Shown in pieces: positions 15,424-26,619 of a stretch of DNA of 64,000 nt. The notes beneath the pieces were generated by a model. The model was not told the DNA's origin and made no database searches. It worked only from the letters and a program-made list of their open reading frames with translations. Each line of letters begins with the position of its first letter. Position 1 is the stretch's first letter. The DNA lies in assembly GCA_963169105.1 (NCBI GenBank), contig OY720632.1, positions 191,334,448 through 191,398,447 on the forward strand. Direction: 5' to 3'. Both the position numbers and the translations under genes were made by a program. This DNA is from Ceriagrion tenellum. Taxonomy: Eukaryota > Arthropoda > Insecta > Odonata > Coenagrionidae.

Positions 15424-15658
15424 TCGCCGAATCGGAATGCCAGCGCGTCCACGTATGTGTCTGCGCACCCTGGCTGCGTCTGGCCGCCGTTCGGGAAGAA
15501 GTCCACGTGGCCGAGGGGCGCTAAGGTGCCGAAGCCGTCCGCCCAGAGTAGGCTGCCGTCCGTGTGGATGACGTCCACGAGCTCTGCGTCTCCGGCGTCC
15601 AACTTGCGTCGCGTGTCCAGGTTCGTCCTCTCGAACAGGAAAGACGCCGGGTCAAGAC
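15424..15658 (-). CDS. Lipase exon C (GLDPA and PNGG segment)
   Basis: Third identified exon of a reverse-strand pancreatic-lipase-family gene. The acceptor AG lies at 15660-15659. The first two bases complete the Gly codon left open by exon B, giving RITGLDPA across the junction. It encodes GLDPASFLF, with the Asp that serves as the catalytic acid in this family, then LVDVIHTDG, GHVDFFPNGG and QPGC. All are conserved blocks of PF00151-type lipases. The donor GTATTG begins at 15423 and is followed on the coding strand by a run of 13 C. The exon is much richer in G+C than the introns. The next exon, which should carry the catalytic His, was not found downstream by eye. It may lie in or beyond 1-14700. 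Confidence 0.85.
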
Positions 15659-15659
15659 C

Positions 15660-16474
15660 TTTTTCAAACAAAAGAGACGCAAAACGAGCTCATCTAAATA
15701 AATACACAACTCTCTGTGGTGATTTCTAGTTCTAGATGATTGGAGCGATTGTTGTTATTGCTACACATTGGCGTGAACCTTTGCATAAACGCAGGCACTC
15801 ATTAGTAATGTGAATGGATAAGAGTGGAAATAGGAATGCCGCCGGTTTGGTTTTCTCGTCAATTTTAAGCTGGGAGCGAGAGAGTTTGATGCAGATACGA
15901 TATATCGTTCGATAGATTCGACAATTTGTGCGAATTTCCTAAGTTTATACGCGAAATAATGAGATATAAACAAACTGATACCGGATAGAAAAGGAGAAAT
16001 GGAAGTTATAGAGCACGCAGAGTGGTACGATGAAGAATGTAAATTTTCAATAAAATCGGAAGATTATATTCGCGTTTTAAATGGTCATTATTCACAAGTG
16101 AATTGAATCGAGGTTAGTGACATGTAATCCATCCAATGAAATTCAACGCACATGATTATGTCACAGAGTGAAGAAAAATGTCTTGCATTTAAATAAGCCT
16201 TAGGGAGATTACTGAATGTTGTAATTCACCATGAATAATTACACTTCACAAAGATGCCCGATCATCATAAATGCATAAGAACATGCTGGCTGCTTTGAAG
16301 TACGGACGTGGAAAACAAAACTTGACCCTGCGGTGAATGCGAGACAATGGGCCGTCGGGTGATTTTTGCAAGTGGACGGAATCGGGCAAGGCGCGCGCGA
16401 GACAGTGCGTCCGGATAAAATACAACTTGAACTTAAAACTTGAAGAACTTGAACGAAGAAGAACGAAGTTTTTA
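15660..16474. other. Lipase intron B-C, distal part
   Basis: Between exons C and B. No further coding or repeat signature was recognised before the PLE remnant. Confidence 0.5.
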
Positions 16475-16995
16475 AGTATTTTTCACACTTTATTTGGAAT
16501 ACCAAACCCTACCGGTTTCGACACATTTCGAAATGTCATTTTTAAGGGTACAGCTGACATTTTCCCAGTGGAGAGCCCATATATATATTCACAAAGATGG
16601 AGGGAGGGTACTGCAGGAGTGGTTGGGGTAGGGGCTCAGAGGGTGTAATTGAATAGGAATAGGGAACGCGTTGAAGGTCAGGATGATGGGGGAGTGCTTT
16701 TCAAAAGCGGGACAGGTACATGATAAAGTGGGGACAGATTAAACGGTACAATTTCATTCAACAATTTCGGTCCCAAAGCCTTAGATGCTCATAGGATCTC
16801 ATAGTTTTCTAAAAAAAATCCAGCTTTGCACCTTTGTCATGAACATTTATAATTTCTACTCTAAAATCCGACTTTGATTGAAACCAGATAAATGAGATGC
16901 AAATGGGCTCGCCACTGGTAGAAAGTCAGAGTACCCTTGAGTGTCGAAACAGGTCGTGTTTGGTATTCCAAATAACGCGTGAAAAATGCCTCGTT
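16475..16995 (-). mobile_element. Penelope-like element remnant with inverted termini
   Basis: Left and right ends are inverted copies. TTTTTCACxCTTTATTTGG and CCGGTTTCGACAC occur at about 16477-16525, and their complements at about 16930-16992. Between them, reverse-strand sequence near 16860-16830 reads VHDKGAKLDF, matching the ILHVNEKGAKLDF block that follows the GIY-YIG domain in the PLE at 17730-18310. The left end also has AAATGACATTTC and GTCGAAACCGGT on the reverse strand, the decayed hammerhead-like terminus typical of these elements. It sits in the lipase intron. Confidence 0.7.
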
Positions 16996-17157
16996 CAAGT
17001 TTTATTTTATCATGTCACTTTTTCACAAAAGTATCGCCTGACTTGATCCAACTTATAGTGCGTCCGGAGACTTCATTTTCCATTGCCTGCCAGCTCAATC
17101 CGCGAAATCATTCGACTCGCCAGCCACCATATATCGCTCCCAATGAAAGAAACTCAC

Positions 17158-17398
17158 CCGTTATCCGTCCCAGCTTCAACCCGCGCGCCTTGAGCCCCTC
17201 ACCGACGAACCCAGCGATCTGCGCCCCCAAACTGAATCCGATGACGTGCATGTCCCTGGGCGAAGCACCGAGTGCTGCGGCCGCTGCCAGCACCTGCGCC
17301 GCCTGCCGGCCGACCAGCTCGGCGTTCGCCACTGCACGCAGGTACGTGGGACCTTTGGCGGCGACCTCCCAGTCGACCAGCACCACGTTACAGTCCTC
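17158..17398 (-). CDS. Lipase exon B (GFSLG nucleophile elbow)
   Basis: Central exon of the reverse-strand lipase gene. A pyrimidine tract and AG (17400-17399) precede GAGGACTG, and the donor GTGAGT starts at 17157. It encodes EDCNVVLVDWEVAAKG, then an alanine-rich helix, then VIGFSLGAQIAGFVG. GxSxG carries the catalytic serine of alpha/beta-hydrolase lipases. GFSLGA in place of the classical GHSLGA is common in insect members. The exon ends in RITG with one base of the Gly codon, matching exon C in phase. The product is expected to be a secreted triglyceride or phospholipid lipase. Secretion cannot be shown because the signal-peptide exon was not found. The A-B intron of 4.8 kb is full of mobile elements. 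Confidence 0.92.
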
Positions 17399-17729
17399 CT
17401 GAGGGGATATTGGGTGGGTTGGGGTAAGGAGAGAGAACACCAGTGGAACACTTGTTCAATCAATTACTCCTCTCACACACATGACACACACACGTCACTG
17501 ATGACAAAATGGACGATAATAGTTTTTACGAACTCAAGTGTAAGCTCTGTATTACCAGTTACTCCGCCGCGTCACACTGAACACTATAGTGAATATTGAA
17601 ATACACCTCTCACCTAAGTGTGCCGCGAATACGCCATTTCACCACGGTTTCACTTGAATGATATCGATTGTGTTACGTCGAGGCCTCGTAATCGATAGAT
17701 CGAGGAGTTACGATAATAAGTAATCGTCT

Positions 17730-18315
17730 CCGGCTTCACTTTGTGGAAGTGAGTGATATCCATGATAAAAACAGAAGTAGGGTGTACAAACGTGATGACT
17801 GTGCTTTAGTGTATATTGGTCAGACAGGGCGAAAATTTAAGGACAGAATCAAAGAACATGTGAATTGTTTTGTTAACGGCTGTGGGAATTCAAATTTTGC
17901 GGAGCATTTATGTAATGTTAAACATTTTAGTGATTTTAAATTTGAAATTTTACATGTTAATGAAAAAGGTGCCAAACTTGACTTTGTAGAGCCATTTGAA
18001 ATTGTCAATAGCCCGCATATTTTACGTAATGACCATTTGTTCTCGACGCATTCCCCCCTCCTCAAAAATAGACCTCCCCCAACCCAAAACTGTTAACCGC
18101 CCTGATCACCTTATCCGTCCTTCACAGTAATAACGCACTTTCTATCCTTTTACATTGTCTCAACTTCCCCTCCACTCCACTTTGTCCTTCCCACCTTCAA
18201 CCATACATATATATATATACCCGGCCACCTGTGAAATTTGTTACCTGATGATGGCACGAAGTTAATGGAACCCGGGTCGTATTTATAATAAATTGTGAGA
18301 ATTGGAACAAAGTTG
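17730..18315 (+). mobile_element. Penelope-like element 3' half with GIY-YIG endonuclease
   Basis: The forward frame at 17743-18096 encodes CALVYIGQTGRKFKDRIKEH, the GIY-YIG nuclease core that marks endonuclease-positive Penelope-like elements. NFAEHLCNVKH, FEILHVNEKGAKLDF and a typical short C-terminus follow. The reverse transcriptase is missing, so the copy is 5'-truncated. Downstream (18247-18280) a CTGATGA...GGAACCCGGGTC segment resembles a hammerhead terminus. One base of the GAAA box is changed and helix II is poor. It is inserted in the lipase A-B intron on the opposite strand. Confidence 0.88.
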
Positions 18316-19008
18316 CTTTTATAATGGAGTTACGACTACCATGCACATGATACTTGTAAGAACGCAATTAAAATGAGGAGTTATTTCGCTCGCGTTATCC
18401 CTCTTTTTTGTGTATATTTGTACGGACTTGTAAATCACTAAAATACACACAATCATTCCCACGATGCAAAGTTGTTTCCGTAAACGCTGGATAGCGCTGA
18501 GTTAGATTTAATACCCGTGTGTATACGTCCACCTGCATTCAAATGCCGCTTTTGAGAAAACCCTCATTAAGCACACCCGCAATGAAGACGAGGCAATACA
18601 TTGGTCAAATCGGAGAGAAGTTATCTACCAGACTAAAACATTTCAAAAATAGTCTTGTTGAAGAGGAAATATGGACGAGTTTATCCTAAAAATCATGGAA
18701 GAGTGAGAATATATTGATTTTTCCTCTAGACTTTTTTGAACACGAATGAAATTTGTTTTTTAGGACATTTTGTATGTTATTCATTTGTTACACTTTTTTA
18801 ATACTGTAACGTACATCTATAATTTTTTGTGTAACAAATCGCTTGGCGCTGAAGCTGAAGCTCATGGCGCATTGACGTCTGCGCCATTGTCCAGCCAAAC
18901 CCACCCTGGGATCTACGAAGGGGGTGTAAACAAGCGAAAGTCGTTTTGCCACCTAAGACGACCGGACACGGATGCCAAAAATATTCGGAAAGTGTATTGG
19001 GTGCACAA
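18316..19008. other. Lipase intron, unassigned
   Basis: AT-rich intron sequence between a PLE and a LINE fragment, with no recognisable feature. Confidence 0.4.
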
Positions 19009-19010
19009 CA

Positions 19011-19675
19011 TCTGCATCTACATACTACCTCGCGAGCCGCCGCTTGGACGTGTGGCAGGGGGTGGTAGGTCACCAGCCGTGTAAAGATGTAAACATTTTG
19101 GAGGTGAAATGGTGACATGTCCCATGAGAGAGAGTATTTGGAGGAGATCAGTTTCTATTTTGGTCGCTTATTGTGCGCGGAAAGAAAGAGTTTTTGTACC
19201 TATCTGTTCGGCAGAGTATCTCTCTTGTTTTATTACGTCTGTCAGACCTAGAAATGTAGTGAGGCGTCATGATAATATTCTCTGTGTCGCTCTGAAAAAT
19301 ATCAGTTCTGAATTTATCAAGCAACCTAAGCCTAGTATGCAGCCTCCGAGTCTCTAGGGGCTCCCACCTTAATCCCGCTAACAGTTGTGTAACACTACAT
19401 GTTCGTTCGTAGCAGTTTTTAAACGAAGCGCGCTGCTTTCCTTTGTATTTTATTAATTTTTTTGGTTAAATCTATTTGACCAGTGTCCCAAATGCTCGCG
19501 GCGTATTCGAGGTGTGGCCTAACCAGAGCGAAGTAGCATCTCTCTTTGACTTATTCATCCGAGGACCTTCCTACTATACGCTTAACGAAAACTAGTTTCT
19601 TTAATGCTGCGCCACATATGTTTTGTATGTGTGTTCCCCACGATATATCTGAAGTTCAGGCGCATGGTAACGAGC
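19011..19675 (-). mobile_element. CR1/Jockey-like LINE family A, 3' fragment
   Basis: The 3' end (reverse strand) is the family's CCCTGCCACAC...GTAGATGTAGATGC terminus at 19011-19080. The decayed C-terminal coding part of the reverse-transcriptase ORF follows up to about 19675. It aligns by eye with the copies at 26016, 31396, 45763 and 57968. It is 5'-truncated and sits in the lipase A-B intron in the same orientation as the gene. Confidence 0.8.
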
Positions 19676-20049
19676 ATTATCTCCAAGTACATAAATGTTT
19701 ACAAATGTTCCATATGTCATAATTTTGTCGAGCGACATACATGTGTGAGTTAACCTAGTTCGGCTCAAACATTCAGCAGCATGTCCCCGTCGATGGGCGT
19801 TTGAACGGCGGTTATGCGGTCTCGGAGCTCATTCATTGTCGCTGGCAAATAGAAACAATGTCTTTGTCGTGTCCCCATGAGGAATACACCATTCCCCGTC
19901 AGATCTGGAGACATTTGCGGGGCATCCGAAGAGTCCTGAGTCAACACTAGGACTGAGGAATTCCCATTTCTCACACTCTAAAAAACCCAAAAGCTTTCTC
20001 GTTGATAGGCGCCATTTTGCATTTATATGTCGCCCAGCCAACCTAGCGA

Positions 20050-20300
20050 GTCACGGGGCAGAGAAGGATGTTATTCACAGGAAACCCGATCCCCACTTTA
20101 GTGCCTTGTGGAGGGCACTTCAAGTGAAGTACTCCGTCTGTCGGATGAGACGTTAAATCGGGGTCCCCTTGGCGCCTTTCGTTAAGAGCAGGCTGATGCC
20201 GACGCCGGGTTTCCATCCACCCTTCCTCCCTTTACCTATCCCCTATGGCGCAAATGACCTTAGCAGTCGGTCGCCTCCCCAAACATCCCATTCAAATCCT
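20050..20300 (+). mobile_element. tRNA-derived SINE, copy lacking a clear head
   Basis: The body matches the fuller copy at 48464-48772: GCAGAGAAGGATGTT, then CTCCGTCTGTCGGATGAGAC, CCTTGGCGCCTTTCGTT, and TATGGCGCAAATGACCTTA. The tRNA-like head is degraded. It lies in the lipase intron. Confidence 0.75.
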
Positions 20301-20849
20301 AGTCACGAGGGTGGAAGAGCGAGTGTCACAAACTCTCGAATCGTGACCTTCCGATATGTTATTATTACAAATCGGTAAACGTTTTTACCTTTCCATTTAT
20401 TTGAATGCAATACCGAATGAATGAATCTATTATCCTTATCCCTGCACTTTCCTCTCAAAGATGTCAGTGAACGCGCACAAACCTGAGGTCCGCCTTTCCA
20501 TTCCTTCTCGGAATTGATTCAATAATCGAATGGTTACGTCCTTCTCGATTATATCCCGATTCCGAGTCACCTCTCCTCCCCGCCCTTGGCGCCCACTTAC
20601 CCAACCAATACAGACAGAGATGCATAAAAACCTTGATTTACGTCGTTTGCGTCCGATTCTATGATACGTCCATGCTAGCAGGGACCGGGGAAAGAGTTTC
20701 CCCGGATAAATGCTGGTAAAATGGAACATGTATGCGTATGTTCGTGTTTTTTTATAATACAGACATATTTAACACATCTTAAACAGCCATTTAAATTTGG
20801 ATAAAAGTGTCTTCTGGATTTACTGCGTCATAATTACTATTTCAGCAAC

Positions 20850-20885
20850 AGTTTCGCCTGGCTGTTCTGCCGACTTCGTCAGGCT
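20850..20885 (-). ncRNA. Hammerhead-like core, left arm of foldback PLE
   Basis: On the reverse strand CTGACGA (20882-20876) is followed by a GC-rich hairpin and GAAA (20855-20852). No clear GUC closing helix III was found, so cleavage competence is doubtful. Confidence 0.5.
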
Positions 20886-21424
20886 TTCTGAGACAACAAT
20901 CATAAATAAATAAATAAACAAAATTCGGCGGTTATTATGAAACAGAATTACTTATACTTGAATTTTGCATAAGTCTTTTCCACGTATAAGGGAATTCGTA
21001 GCCATCCTCTCCGTTTAAGTTGTTTGGTCTTTTTTTTTCTATTTCAATGGCTTCCCTGATGACCCGCGGATAGTAGCTGTTTTCTTTGCATAAAACTTTC
21101 GCCCTTTCTGTAGTTGCGGAAAATCATATGTTGGCCAGACAAAGAGGGCCATAGGATGCAGACTATTGGAACACGAACGGGCTATCCGAAAGAAAGATTG
21201 GTATTACTCTGCCGTGGCTGAGCTCACACTTTTAGAAGGTCACAGTAAAGACATCAAAAGGGCGAAAGTTATATGTAAAGAAAGCAGCTACTATCCGCGG
21301 ATCATCAGGGAAGCCATTGAATAGAAAAAAGACCAAACAACTTAAACAGAGAGGATGGCTACGAACTCCCTTGTACGTGGAAAAAACTTTTAGCAAAATT
21401 CAAGTATAAGAAATTCTGTTACGC

Positions 21425-21785
21425 TAGCTGACCCGTGCGAATATTTCGCACAGTATGAAACGTAAACGGTAAACGGTCACACTGCATGTAGAATGTAAAC
21501 AATCTAACTAAACGAGGCGTTAATAGATGGCGCCTCCTACAGTCTTTTATGCACGTAACCATAGCCAACACATTAGTTGATTATACTGTCAACAGATGGC
21601 ACTGTATCATTTTTTAACAAAAACTTTAATTTTAAATTTTGTTAACAAAAACTTTAATTTTAAACCATTTGTCTATTTTCCGTCAATGGCGGGGAACATA
21701 AGCTTTAAAACGATGTTTTAATAGATAATTTTGAATAATAATTATGGGAGTTATGGCGTTGCGACAAAAAAAAACACCTTTGAGA
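21425..21785. mobile_element. Insertion inside the foldback PLE
   Basis: This segment interrupts the right arm relative to the left arm. It begins with GCTGACCCGTGCGAATATTT, which resembles the 3' terminus of some RTE-related elements. It contains a direct repeat of TAACAAAAACTTTAATTTTA. Its identity is uncertain. Confidence 0.45.
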
Positions 21786-21847
21786 AATAATATATATGAC
21801 AATAACCGCCGAAGTTTGTTTATTTATTTATGATTGTTGTCTCAGAA

Positions 21848-21895
21848 AGCCTGACGAAGCCGGCAGAATGGCCAGGCGAAACTGTTGCTGAAATA
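21848..21895 (+). ncRNA. Hammerhead-like core, right arm of foldback PLE
   Basis: CTGACGA (21851-21857), a hairpin whose outer pairs are GCC with GGC, then GAAA (21878-21881). The core is conserved between arms although the hairpin bases differ, as expected for constrained structure. Helix III and the cleavage triplet are not evident. Confidence 0.5.
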
Positions 21896-22176
21896 GGAAT
21901 TGTAACGCAGTAAATCGAAAAGACACCTTTATCCTAAATAAAATGAATCTACGAGAAAAGAGAGATAATCTACGAAAAAAGCAATTTAAATTTATTTATT
22001 TTAATGAAGGCAAAAAAGGAAATTAGATGTTTACTCCTTGGTAAATAATGGAATTAAAGAAGTCTCGAATATGTGGTTTCATCACGCATATCCGACGTCA
22101 ATTGAGTTCGACATGCGGGCGTCGAGGAGAAAATGCAATCGGAAGGATAGGTATACTCTTCGCTCTGTGCACGCAC

Positions 22177-22454
22177 CATTTTGAGGAAGGCGTCCTTCGC
22201 CCTGAGCACCTTGGGGTAGCTCCATCGGCCGCTGTACCCGTGCACGATGACCTTGAACGGCAGCTCGAGGTTGGGCATCGCCGCGGGGTCGTCGCCCGGG
22301 GTCGCTTGGAGGAGGTCGCGCAGGGCAGCGCCGTCGTCACATGACGGCGCCCTCCGTGAGCAGAGCAGGAACCGCGTGCCCAGGGAGCCCGGAGGATCCG
22401 GGACGTGGCGGAAGTGCGAGAACCGCCCGGAGACGTGGAAGCATCCCAGCTGCC
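22177..22454 (-). CDS. Lipase exon A (N-terminal lipase domain)
   Basis: First identified exon of the reverse-strand lipase gene. The acceptor CAG (22457-22455) follows a pyrimidine-rich stretch. The donor GTGCGT starts at 22176. It encodes QLGCFHVSGRFSHF, then LGTRFLLCSR, and LPFKVIVHGYSGRWSYPKVL. The HGY(F)xG motif forms the oxyanion side of the lipase active site. The frame ends LKM in phase 0 and joins EDCNVV of exon B without a break. Exons A, B and C together give about 250 codons. The upstream exon or exons with the start codon and signal peptide were not identified. Strong G+C and CpG content contrasts with the introns. Confidence 0.88.
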
Positions 22455-22547
22455 CTGCACGAAGGGAATAAACATACGTTGGAAAGTCAGAAACACCCTT
22501 CGCTTCGATCCGAAGAAAAAAAAACACACGACCGTGTTCTAAAGCGG

Positions 22548-22673
22548 CGTCTTAACGGGACACTTAAGTGTCTGACACTCGGTGTCAGACGCCGAGTGTC
22601 GCCGTTGAGGCGGCTTCGAGAGCTGTGGCGCGACACTATATAGTATCTCTGGCCGCAGTGTCTCGTTAAGACG
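22548..22673. mobile_element. Short hairpin MITE, about 126 bp
   Basis: CGTCTTAACGGGACAC (22548-22563) is the inverted partner of GTGTCTCGTTAAGACG (22658-22673), with one mismatch. Inside are nested palindromes such as ACACTTAAGTGT and GACACTCGGTGTC. It lies 94 bp upstream of lipase exon A, so it is probably in the intron before it. No target duplication was confirmed. Confidence 0.55.
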
Positions 22674-22679
22674 GTCCCG

Positions 22680-23126
22680 ATCCGAGCGGTCGCGACATTC
22701 CGACGCTGCTCTACGAATTTCCGGCAGTCCGGAATTTGCGTCGGAGTGACGCGGAAGCCGGCGGTGTTTCAGGGGCGCGATGGGCTCGAAGAGTACGGTT
22801 ACAGATTCACTTCTACCTCGCAAAGCGTAGAAATATGGTTAAGTGTTTTAATATCCACAAACATCTATGACACGTGCTCTTTCGGAAAAGGAGACATCAC
22901 ATATATACGCCCTCTCGTTTGACGACTGCTGTAGTGGCTTCAATTTTTTCACTTAAAAGAAAGAGGAACAACTAAAAAAGATACGAATATCCAAAAGTGA
23001 GGGGCTATTTAATAAAAGTGACATTCGGTACCTATTCTAAGCGAGACATTCTAAGCAAGCGGAGTGGTGCGAACGGAGTAAAACTCAGCCGGGACAAACA
23101 CTTGTCAATCACGTGTCATAGATGGG
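22680..23126. other. CpG-rich then AT-rich sequence upstream of lipase exon A
   Basis: The stretch to about 22800 is GC-rich with further small palindromes. I could not see a convincing signal-peptide exon in it. Confidence 0.4.
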
Positions 23127-23134
23127 GTTTTTGC

Positions 23135-23578
23135 TAGGGATGAGTCGATTCCACTTTTTTTCGATTCCGATTCCTTCAAATCGATTCCCGATTCTCGATT
23201 TCGATTCCATCGATTCTTATTCCTAATAACAGTTGGGGTATTGATATACCAGTAGCGTACCACTATTATTTAAATTCAGGTATTGGCTGGAATAAAATAA
23301 CAAAGACAATTAAGTCGCTCAAAAAGTATATTCATTAACAAATAGCAGATACATATATCCTCAGCTTATTGAGGTAGTACATAAAAAGCACAAATTGATA
23401 GCCTACACCCGAAATTACTGAGACGAATATGATGCGATAAATGAAATTTGATTTGAATATTTATCCATCTGGAATCGATGGAATCGGAATCGACTTTAGG
23501 CGATCGATTCTCGATACCGATTCTAATCCTCAGAATCGGTGGAATCGTGAATCGACATTTGGATTTGACCCATCCTCA
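23135..23578 (+). mobile_element. hAT-like MITE rich in GAATCG, copy 1
   Basis: An exact 8-bp target duplication, GTTTTTGC, flanks it (23127-23134 and 23579-23586). Ends read TAGGGATGAGTCGATTCC and, inverted, TGAGGATGGGTCAAATCC. Both subterminal zones are packed with CGATTCC/GGAATCG repeats, probably binding sites. It has no coding capacity. The 8-bp duplication and TA-type ends support hAT mobilisation. Confidence 0.88.
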
Positions 23579-23729
23579 GTTTTTGCTAATGCCTCAACAG
23601 TAGGTTGGCGATACTTGTCTCGCAGCAGCACATTGTGACTGCGTCATGTTACATCGGGACATCGGGCAATTCTCTGGGTCGCTCGAGTTAAGTGTCGGAT
23701 GGTGATATGTCTTCCAGCTTGATATTTAA

Positions 23730-24916
23730 GGAGGTTCCACCGAGAAACGAAGTAAATGTCATTTTCATGAAAGTTTCAAAATAAGCCCCTCTTATTACAC
23801 TCTATCGATTGCCGTTGAAAAAAATTAGGCTTTCCACGCTATATTTCTCGGAAATCGCATTTAAAAATGAGAGAATTTCTATAGGATCTTATGGCAATGC
23901 TTGCCTATGAGTAGAAGAAATGCAGATTACTATTCGAATATAAATGTCGTTTTGACAAAAAACTGATATAAGGTGCGCCACAGTATAAGAATCATGATAG
24001 TATTAAAAAAATATACCCTTACCACGTTGGTTTAAATGATATTAACATATCTTTGCAACAAAAATAGCAGAAATCACGTAGTTACTAACATGTGGCGCTG
24101 CAGGTTGATTCCACATCGGCAACGCTGTGCTGCTGTGCCGTGACGAAACGAGTAATTTTCGAGCAGACGGAAATTTAAAATGAACTTTGTGGAGCTGGAT
24201 TTTTTGTGCATTGACGCTAAATTTAATACAGTGACAAAAAAGTAGTAGAAATTGTCGTTGTTCCGGTAATGTTGTCCGGGTTCCCTCGGCATGGCAGGAA
24301 ATTGATAGCCTCCAAGGAAACGAAAGTTATCAGAAGATATGTTATAATACTCACGGGTATTTATATAAATGAATACATAAATACAGTAATGTATTATACA
24401 AATATATATGTATAATATTAACGATTTCCTGGAAAGCAGTCACTAGCAAACTCAAACACACGCCAACACGAGAGCAGGAAAACAAGTGAACGCAGTAATT
24501 GAGCAATGTTGCACTTACAACCGTTGCCAAGTCGTCCTAACACATGATTTTTACCCATTATATTTAAATAAGGAGTTACATTTCCATGTAAATATTTTGA
24601 AACTTATTTTTAAATTATAGAAAACATTTCAGATCACGAAATAGCGGTGATGAGCTCAAATTTATTGTCAGAGCAATTAAACGTGGCAACGAGTTGCCAG
24701 CCAGAAACCGTGATCAAAATAAGCCACTGATGAGTTTTAAAAATTGTTTCCCACTTTTAAGTGCTTCGATACAACTTATTCACAAAGTTTTTAAGTACTT
24801 GTTTGAATACTATAGGTGACTACGTAAGGTAATGTTTTTTTAATCGACTTCTTAAAACACTTAAGAAGATGGATTTTTCACCGGCTTTTGACGCACCGAG
24901 CGGCAGAGGAACCTCC
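23730..24916. mobile_element. Second TTAA-flanked non-autonomous element
   Basis: TTAA at 23726-23729 and 24917-24920 flanks inverted ends GGAGGTTCC...GGAACCTCC. Its 1187 bp hold no recognisable transposase. The ends resemble but are not identical to the GGTAGTCCG family, so it is a separate TTAA family. Confidence 0.6.
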
Positions 24917-24920
24917 TTAA

Positions 24921-26015
24921 GTGTCGGCCCTCCGAATGTCTCGGTAAAAAAAAGAGAAACGACGGGAAACTGTGGTGCAGCGTTCACCGGTAGAAAACCC
25001 ACGCGGATCGATACGTAAACGTCGTATCGCATCATTAACCGCCGTATAAGAGGGGCTTCCTCCTGTCGGAAGTCCTCCATCGCCCATCCAGTCCATTCTC
25101 GAACAACCACGCAAATGTGCTTGAAAGAAAAGGAGTCTTTTTGTATTTGAAAATGATATATGCTTATAGCTGAGGATTTCAGTCGAAGGAAAATTAATGC
25201 AACCGGCAATTTTTAAAAGCAAAAAGTGTCAACCATTTAATGTCAATACGTTGAGTGTAACTAAAATGTTGTGTATTTTCGTTTCAACTCATAACAGCTC
25301 TCCTTCTGATGTAATATGAACATATGTTTTTAAGGAGCTGTAAAGATGAACACATATTTCGCGATCAAAGTCATTTGCCTGTACTGAAATTGAAAGTATT
25401 CCTATGAGTAAATCACTATGAACTGTTGGAAAAATAAAATACTATCAATCTTTTCTCAAGGTGTGATCAGTAATCATTAATTTTCTATGGCCACCGAAAA
25501 CAGTATTCAAGGCCATTTACATCGGGAATTTAACAATAGTTATTCAAACAAAAAATTAGAATACCGGGATTTTCCGTGGTATTACCAAAGTTTAAACTGG
25601 TATTACCTTACCGGGTACCTTATCTCACACTATTACCGGGACTGACAATGCTAATTGTTCCCATTAAACCCTCTCGAGTCCACAGTCATGCAAGTTGCAA
25701 TTGTGGCATAATTGCTTAAAGCACTCGTCCGCGTTATCGATGGATCCAACTTCGATTCTCGGTCAAGGGGGAGTATCTTTCTCCTCGATCCGTCCAAAAT
25801 CCCGCGCTTCCCCCATTTGCGAGAGGCACACGGCAGTATAAGACACACGAGCGAATAGACAGACACCCCACAGGACATCGAATCCCATCGCAATAATCGA
25901 GATTCTACCACCCCTCACCCTTTGAGTGAGTCTCTTCTCTTCATCCACACCCCAGCCCCCAACCAACGGACTCACACCCAATAAGCCCGCCTCCCACCGA
26001 GGCTCCGCATCAAAT
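24921..26015. other. No recognised feature
   Basis: Overlapping short frames at 24917-25222 and 25651-26023 do not resemble known proteins. Confidence 0.4.
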
Positions 26016-26619
26016 GGAGACATCTACATAATACCCTGCAGGCCGCTGCATGGGCGTGTGGCAGGGGTATTAGGTCACAAGCCGTGAAAATATGTAAGTT
26101 TTCTAGAGATGGAATGGTGACATGTATTACAGGAGTGTATTTAGAGGAGCTCAATTTTAATTGTGGTCGCTTATTGTGCGCGGAAAGAACGAGTTTTTGT
26201 ACCTCTCTGTTTGGCAGTGTATCTCTCTTATTTTATCGCATCTGTCAGATGTAGTGAGGAGTCAGAGATGTAGTGAGGAGTCATTATAATATTCTCGGTA
26301 TCGCTCTGAAAAATATAAGTTCCGAATTTATCACGCAACCTTAGCCTAGCTTAGCTTAGCTTATTGCCTCCGAGTCTCTATAGGCTCCCACCTTAATCCC
26401 TCCAAAAGTAGTGAGACACAAGGTACATGTACTCTCGTATCTGTTTTTAACGAAGCTTTCCTTTGTATTTCATTAATCTTTTTGGTTAAATCTCTATGAA
26501 CAGAGCACCAAAATACCCGGGGCGTATTCGAGATGTAGCATAACCAGAGCGAAGTAGCATCTCTCTTTGACTTATTCATCCGAGTACCTTCCTATTATAC
26601 GTTTAACAAACCCCAGTTT

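Larger units (their letters stand above)
20813..21940 (+). mobile_element. Foldback Penelope-like element
   Basis: A forward PLE segment (about 21110-21940) is preceded by an inverted copy of its own 3' part (20813-21110). Forward frame 21124-21323 encodes SYVGQTKRAIGCRLLEHERA and ends in YYPRIIREAIE, a GIY-YIG nuclease remnant with the typical PLE C-terminus. Both arms end in the same hammerhead-type core. The right arm carries about 360 bp of extra sequence (21425-21785). Tail-to-tail or head-to-head partial copies are known for PLEs. Confidence 0.85.
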
